From the NCBI RefSeq assembly GCF_000512565.2, contig NC_089303.1:992001-1056000 (forward strand): a stretch of 64,000 nt of DNA, written 5' to 3'. The translations under genes and the position numbers were made by a program. The notes under the pieces are model-generated. The model ran no database searches. It saw only the letters and a list, made by a program, of their open reading frames with translations, and was not told where the DNA came from. This document shows positions 59,112 to 64,000 of this stretch, in pieces. How positions within the stretch are numbered: the stretch's first letter is position 1; the number at the start of each line of letters is the position of its first letter. The DNA is from Kwoniella dejecticola CBS 10117 (taxonomy: Eukaryota > Basidiomycota > Tremellomycetes > Tremellales > Cryptococcaceae).

Positions 59112-59497
59112 CTTCTGTCCGTTACCCCTCGTGTGCTTTCCCCTTTGTCCTTCTCGCGGTTGTTTCGCAAAGCTAGAGAGAGTAGAATGATTCACTTCCA
59201 CTTCACCACATAGGAGCTCTGGCTAGATAGATCATGATCAACGCAATCGAGATATTACGTAAGTGACGTATCGGAGGAATTCAGAAAAGTTGGAATTCAT
59301 CCTGCCTGCTGTTGCGACTGCTTTCTAGGCTCAAGATTCACTTACTTGCTCTACCTCAACTTGATACACTTCAATTCCCCTTGGAAGGATACGTTCAGAG
59401 CGCTGATAAGATCAGCGTGTTTCTCAAGACGACTCTACTTGTTCGCCGACCTTTAGGCGGCTTACTTCGATCGGCAGGTCTCCTATCCTCCGCCAAA
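59112..59497. promoter_or_regulatory. Divergent promoter, CTK2 and PUS4 genes
   Basis: 386 bp between two start codons on opposite strands. No TATA box was clear. The region around 59330-59480 is pyrimidine-rich on the plus strand, fitting the PUS4 leader. Confidence 0.45.
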
Positions 59498-61140
59498 ATG
59501 CCAAAATCACCTTCCGTGCCTCCGTTACCTCTTAACGGGTTATTCCCGATAGCCAAACCTTCTGGTCCAAGCTCGTGAGTCTGAGCCCTGCCATTGACAA
59601 AGATGAGCCATAGTACCCTTAAAAAAGTCAATTATACTGATCAATCGTTTCGACATGACAGTATGAAAGTGATCGATTCAATTACTTCGTTGCTACTGGA
59701 TTCCAAGCTTTTCGACGATCCTGAACGACGACGCCATGCAAGGGGTCAACGGAATAAAAAGAAGAATACATCTCATCTAGGACTGAAGATTGGTCAAGGA
59801 GGGACCCTTGATCCTTTGGCAGATGGCGTACTAGGTGAGCAGCTATATCCACCCTTCCCTCGAGCCGGGAGGGTCGCTGATAGTATGTCACTCGTAGTAA
59901 TCGGTGTGAACAGGGGTACGAAGCACTTGAACAAGTTCTTGGAGTGTTCGAAGGAGTACGAAAGTATAGGTCTTTTAGGATGTATAACAACGTCGATGGA
60001 TTCTGACGATCCGGTATTATCCACTGCATCATGGGAACACGTCACGAGGGAAGACATAGAAAAGGTTTTAGATAAATTCCGCGGAGAAATATATCAAGTT
60101 CCGCCGATGTAAGTATCAATCAGTATCTCATCCACGATTTCTCGCTGATGCTGGTCGACAGATTTTCAGCATTGAAGATGGACGGTAAACCGTTATACGA
60201 ATACGCCAGAGAATCTAAGCCCCTCCCACGCCCGATACCCACTCGTAAATGTACCGTTTCTATCGAGTTGCTGGATTTCAAGCCTGCTTCGGTGATTCCA
60301 GGGGACGGGGGCCACGAGTACAGATGGCCCGAGAAGAGATTATCGGAAGAAGAGAAGAAAGTATTTAGGAAATTGACTGATATAGTCAGTCAAGCTGGTA
60401 CAGAACCTACCAAGCCTAAATCGACCGCACCCGTTATATCTGAGGAAGAAGCTCAAAATGCAAGTACACCTGTCGATACCCCTAAGCAAGATGCGGATTC
60501 AGCAGAAGTAGCAGAAAAGAAAAATGAATCGACGTTTGTACCTGATTTGGAGAAACCTGATTATCCAGAAATATCACCTATCAACGGTCTCCGACCGCCG
60601 ACATTCAAGGTGAAGATGACAGTCTCCAGCGGGACATACGTCAGGTCAATCGTACATGATATCGGAGTGGCTTTGGGGTGTGGCGCTCATGTGGTCAAAC
60701 TTACAAGGACAAGGCAAGGCGAATTCTCATTGTACGGCGATGAAGAAGCGTTAGCTTCATCCTCAACAACGTCAACATCAACAACAGCGACAGTAACAGC
60801 GCCAGCTGAAGGCGGCGAAGGAGAATCGACATCGACATCGAAGGCGGAAGAAGCACTCGCGTTGAAAGGGGAGAATGCGGGACCGACAGGAGGATCTATA
60901 CCTTGGTCTGTATGGACCCGAGCAATGCAAGAGCGAGAACAGATGCTGGAAAGGGAACGGACCGAGAAAGAAGAAGCCATGATGTCCGGTGCCAGTGCAG
61001 AAGAGATACATACGCAGTGGTCACCCGATGCAATTCGACAGAGGAGGCATGCTGGCGAGATGAAGGAGTGGGAAGTCGAGTTGCTCAGGAGGTTTGTGCC
61101 GGTCCATGTACCTCCGACAGGGGGCCATGTGAAAGATTGA
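59498..61140 (+). CDS. PUS4: tRNA pseudouridine-55 synthase (TruB family)
   Basis: This enzyme makes pseudouridine 55 in the T-loop of tRNAs in nucleus and mitochondria. The ATG at 59498 opens MPKSPSVPPLPLNGLFPIAK, where the family's PxGxxS motif follows as AKPSGPSSMKV across an intron. The catalytic motif IGQGGTLDPLADGVLVIGV contains the nucleophilic Asp and is also joined across an intron. Then come KHLNKFLECSKEYESIGLLG, FRGEIYQVPPMFSALKMDGK with the Tyr/Lys contacts, PLYEYARESKP, and MTVSSGTYVRSIVHDIGVAL. Between these two parts fungi carry a variable insert; here it is Pro/Glu/Lys-rich (residues about 240-310). The C-terminal 120 residues are Thr/Ser/Glu-rich and not conserved. Family assignment is secure. 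Confidence 0.93.
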
Positions 61141-61287
61141 AATGCGCCGGGTTGGCATCGGCGCTGAGATTTTCACAATACATCTATCAAAACAGCTGCG
61201 TCTTTCGATGAACTCAATTGAGTGGAATACATACATAACCATACGTATGCACGAGCAATGTATTATAGCACAACATCAATTACCAAG

Positions 61288-62697
61288 CTAGACACCCAAA
61301 TGCAATACATGTACCTCCTTAGCAGCCTTGAGATACACGCGATCTACCTCCCATCCGCCTTGAGGCTGTTTATCCATGATCTTTTCTCTGAAAACCGTAT
61401 TGATGCGCTTAATCATCTCATCCGTGAAGGGGCTGTGCCTGATATGATCTTCGTTTCTTACATCGGATGTCTCCTCGATAAAAGCATTGGTATCTTCCGA
61501 AACCATCGCTGCGCCATCCGGATTCATTGTGTTTGGAATCACTTCAGAAGAAGCACGATCGAGAGTAGGCTGCAGTAAAGTCCACCCGAAGGAAGTGTGG
61601 AACTCTGGGTTCTCATGGTACTTTGGCAAATGGTAGATCTCCAATAACGGATGAATGATCTGATCTAATATATCTTCAAGCTGCGATTGCCAAATGAATC
61701 AAGTCAACGATCACATATCAGCCGGGCATTCCACTCTCGGATATGCGGTTATGAATGTGGACGTGAAGGTCGATATCCGAACACCGGACAGCCCGACAGA
61801 TAAGGACGAGATGAGGCGGACTGATACTCACTTCATTCGCTCCTGCTCCTACTCGAAGAGCTATAAAAGCTCTTCCACCACTACCTTCGCCTTCTGCTCG
61901 TAACGCCGCCGATGATGCGGCTGCGTTCGTCGATGTTGAGCGATTATAATACACTTTGATCTCGCTTGCAAGACTCATCCTAAAACTCCGTCTTGTGCTT
62001 CGTAAACGATCTGCCAGTGCTGCACGAAGAGGGTCGATCTGATGTCGCCGCAAAGGCAGAGGATGGGTCAGGGAGATATGCAAGGACGATAAGAGGGAAT
62101 GGATCTTATGACTTGGTACTTCTTCCTGAAAGACCGATAGCACGTCTTCGAGAACAGTACGAAAACCAGAAGGTATTTTCACTGTATTGCATCGAGTCCA
62201 GGCAGGTTCGTCAGTCCAAAAGTCCAGCCCTGAACCATACAACGGAATGTAGAGAAGATAGAAACAAGTTGGAGCTTTCTCTGACGTAGACTTACACGAG
62301 AGATACAGATGAGCATTGTATTCGCCATCCACGTACGGTCGCGTACGTCTTCTGCCTTGATGTTTGGACGGATCGTCTTTCGGTCCTACGATCGAGCCTC
62401 GACTTAGCCGCCTTTGATGAATGCGCTGATATGCAAGTTGATGATGAAAGGTGATGGAAGATGTGCTCACTTACCTGTATCAAAGGTCTCTGGGAGAGAG
62501 GGCAATTTCTTCTGCCTGGAGCAGTAACGTATCGAACCAATCATTCACATGCCTGCTCAAGACGACAGATCACCGGCTTACCTCTTTGCGGTGGGCAGAG
62601 CTTTCGACTCATTCTCCCGTTTCGAGTTTCTTCGTCTTGCGGAACCGCCAGTTGCATCTTCTGAGGAGGAGGAAGAGTTGTAGTCTACCAGAGGCAT
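61288..62697 (-). CDS. USB1: U6 snRNA phosphodiesterase 1
   Basis: USB1 trims the 3' end of U6 snRNA, leaving a protected end needed for a stable spliceosome component. The first exon starts at the ATG at 62697 (MPLVDYNSSSSSEDATGGSA). The next exon gives RQKKLPSLPETFDTGPKDDP, followed by KHQGRRRTRPYVDGEYNAHL, the usual USB1 N-terminal signature. The 2H phosphoesterase fold has its first catalytic His in LLSSLHISLTHPLPLRRHQI and the second in HTSFGWTLLQ. FRMSLASEIKVYYN and RAFIALRVGAG lie between them. The protein ends with KEVHVLHLGV at 61288. The gene is head-to-head with the methyltransferase gene, 265 bp apart. Introns are about 50-70 nt. Confidence 0.92.
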
Positions 62698-62962
62698 CCG
62701 GGGGAGTGAGTCACCTGTGAATGTAAGTAAGTAAGCAAAAAGCAGGAGGATGATGATCCGGATGATCGTCATCAAAAGCTCGGTTATCTCGTTCCAGTTG
62801 ACCGAGATTAACAGAAATTTCGAAATGACTGAAGAATCCGAAGTCGACTTCATCAATCGTCCTAATAAACATTCGACAAGAGTTGAACTACACGAATAGC
62901 ACTCGATCTCATCAAGCCACGTCGAGCAGGCCGATTCACGAGCGTATTCGATCCAAATCGAG

Positions 62963-64000
62963 ATGTACTGGTATATCTCATTCCTGCGTCCTCCGCCCGT
63001 ATCCGTCCCCTCAACATCCAAAGAGATCATCATCACTCCTCAAGTAGCCAACGACTTACGAACAGAGTATGTATTGCATCTCATCGCATAATCAGTCAAA
63101 GCTTTCCCGCTCTACGTATCAGTACTATATTGTGTTACAATCACGAACGTTTGCTGATACAAATACACATATGTTAGACTGCGGTACGAGCCCACATCGA
63201 TTTGTTACACATGGCAACGCACCTCCCCTCCCTCATCTTGCACGACCCCTCCTCAAGAACTGACAACCTTCATTCCTCCTCAAAGCACGTACAAACCGAT
63301 AGCTATCCCCTTACCACCCAATGTCCAAATAGGCGAATCATGGAGACTTGGGCTGTTCTCGCCTTCAACTCCTTCTTCGGCATCAACTTCGACTTCTAGC
63401 AAAGGGAAGGGGAAGCGAAGAGCGGATGTGACTGGACCTTCGTCCGGTCTTTTACAGCTCTGCGAAGACTCAGTGGATGTTCTGGGCGTATGGAGCGAGG
63501 GTATACAGATTGTACGGCCTGAAGGACCATCATCAGGTGTGATCAAAGGCGTCAATGGGAGATCTCACGGTACTGGTACGAAGGGGAAGGGCGTTGACAA
63601 TGGTAACGATCAGAGCGGCGTGAAAGGGAAAGGGAAAGGCAAAGGCAAGGAGAAGGAGAAAGATGATGGACCGAAACAAGGTAGAATAACACGACAGTTC
63701 ATCCTGCCCTCATCCTTGAACGGAGAAGAGAAGGCAGATGAAGCGGGAGAGGAAGAAGGTCCATGGAGGATGCTCAGAATCATCGAACAGACGAGTTTCG
63801 ATCTAGATAAAGTGAGTTGTGTTGAGTAGAACATCCCAATTCTGAGGTTCCTGGTATGGACGGTGAGAGCTCATGGTATTGTATTGGATTGATGCTCGCC
63901 AGAAAATATGGGATTCGGGATTAGCGCTTTCTGCGTGGTTCTGGAAATACCTTGCGCCGACCTCGGATGCCTCGCATACACATCCTCATGAAATAGCAAG
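62963..64000 (+). CDS. Protein-lysine methyltransferase-like (Methyltransf_16 type), truncated by window end
   Basis: Three exons are visible: 62963-63066, 63178-63811 and 63903 to the end, joined in phase. The N-terminus is MYWYISFLRPPPVSVPSTSK, followed after an intron by ELRYEPTSICYTWQRTSP and IGESWRLGLFSPSTPSSAST. A long disordered insert is rich in Gly and Lys (KGKGKGKGKEKEKDDGPKQ). The last exon begins KIWDSGLALSAWFWKYLAP, the characteristic start of the fungal lysine methyltransferase family (EFM6/EFM7/RRG1-like), where W-D-[SA]-[GA] leads into the S-adenosylmethionine fold. The S-adenosylmethionine-binding glycine motif would lie beyond the window. The 5' half is well supported; the exact member and its target protein cannot be named. 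Confidence 0.75.

Noticed and set aside
58932..59201. Longer N-terminus for the CTK2 cyclin beginning at 59201
   Set aside because: The codon there is GTG. The first in-frame ATG, at 59111, gives a family-typical N-terminus.
1..64000. Mobile elements, CRISPR arrays or integrated virus sequence
   Set aside because: No transposase, reverse transcriptase, integrase, long terminal repeats or spaced repeat arrays were recognised on either strand.

Overview
The window reads as nuclear DNA of a basidiomycete yeast-like fungus, most probably a tremellomycete (Kwoniella/Cryptococcus type). Genes are closely packed on both strands. Nearly every one is cut by many short introns (about 50-90 nt) with GTRAGT-type donors, CTGAC/CTAAC-like branch points and YAG acceptors. 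The protein set (ISC1, LIG1, DPH7, NUG1, VPS18, CTK2, PUS4, USB1, a CPL1-like secreted protein) also fits. There are no bacterial operons, phages, CRISPR arrays or recognisable transposons. All gene models were spliced by eye, so exon edges are predictions.

Layout. 0.15-2.1 kb: ISC1-type inositol phosphosphingolipid phospholipase C (-). 2.5-10.6 kb: one giant gene (+) for a roughly 2,550-residue helical-repeat protein resembling UNC80. 10.9-13.4 kb: protein kinase (-). 14-16.8 kb: DHA1-type multidrug MFS transporter (-). 17.4-19.4 kb: polyol/sugar-type SDR (-), with a 41-copy perfect hexanucleotide repeat just past its stop codon. 20-23 kb: F-box-like protein (-). 24.8-28.6 kb: DNA ligase I (+). 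28.8-31.4 kb: DPH7 diphthamide methylesterase (-). 31.8-33.2 kb: acidic orphan (-). 34.5-35.8 kb: HAD phosphatase (-). 36.5 kb: a lone 5S rRNA gene (-). 37.7-38.5 kb: CPL1-like secreted protein (+). 38.9-39.9 kb: SDR (+). 40.6-41.9 kb: small membrane protein built from tiny exons (+). 41.9-42.6 kb: mitochondrial thioredoxin (-). 43-45.6 kb: nucleolar GTPase NUG1/GNL3 (+). 46.1-46.9 kb: small secreted protein with dibasic sites (+). 47.2-49.4 kb: cystathionine gamma-synthase (+). 49.9-51.8 kb: secreted Gly/Val-rich repeat protein (-). 53-57.2 kb: VPS18 (-). 57.6-59.1 kb: CTK2 cyclin (-). 59.5-61.1 kb: PUS4 tRNA pseudouridine-55 synthase (+). 61.3-62.7 kb: USB1 U6 snRNA phosphodiesterase (-). 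63 kb to the window end: a lysine methyltransferase-like gene (+, truncated by the window).

Most genes are unrelated housekeeping functions in a dense arrangement. Themes are RNA and translation maintenance (5S rRNA, DPH7, NUG1, PUS4, USB1, the methyltransferase), membrane and vacuole (ISC1, VPS18, MFS), and secretion (CPL1-like, the dibasic-site protein, the Gly/Val repeat protein). The most interesting items are the UNC80-like giant, the isolated 5S gene, the hexanucleotide tract, several micro-exons, possible dual targeting of DNA ligase I, the repeat-rich secreted protein with three identical promoter elements, and the candidate secreted peptide precursor.
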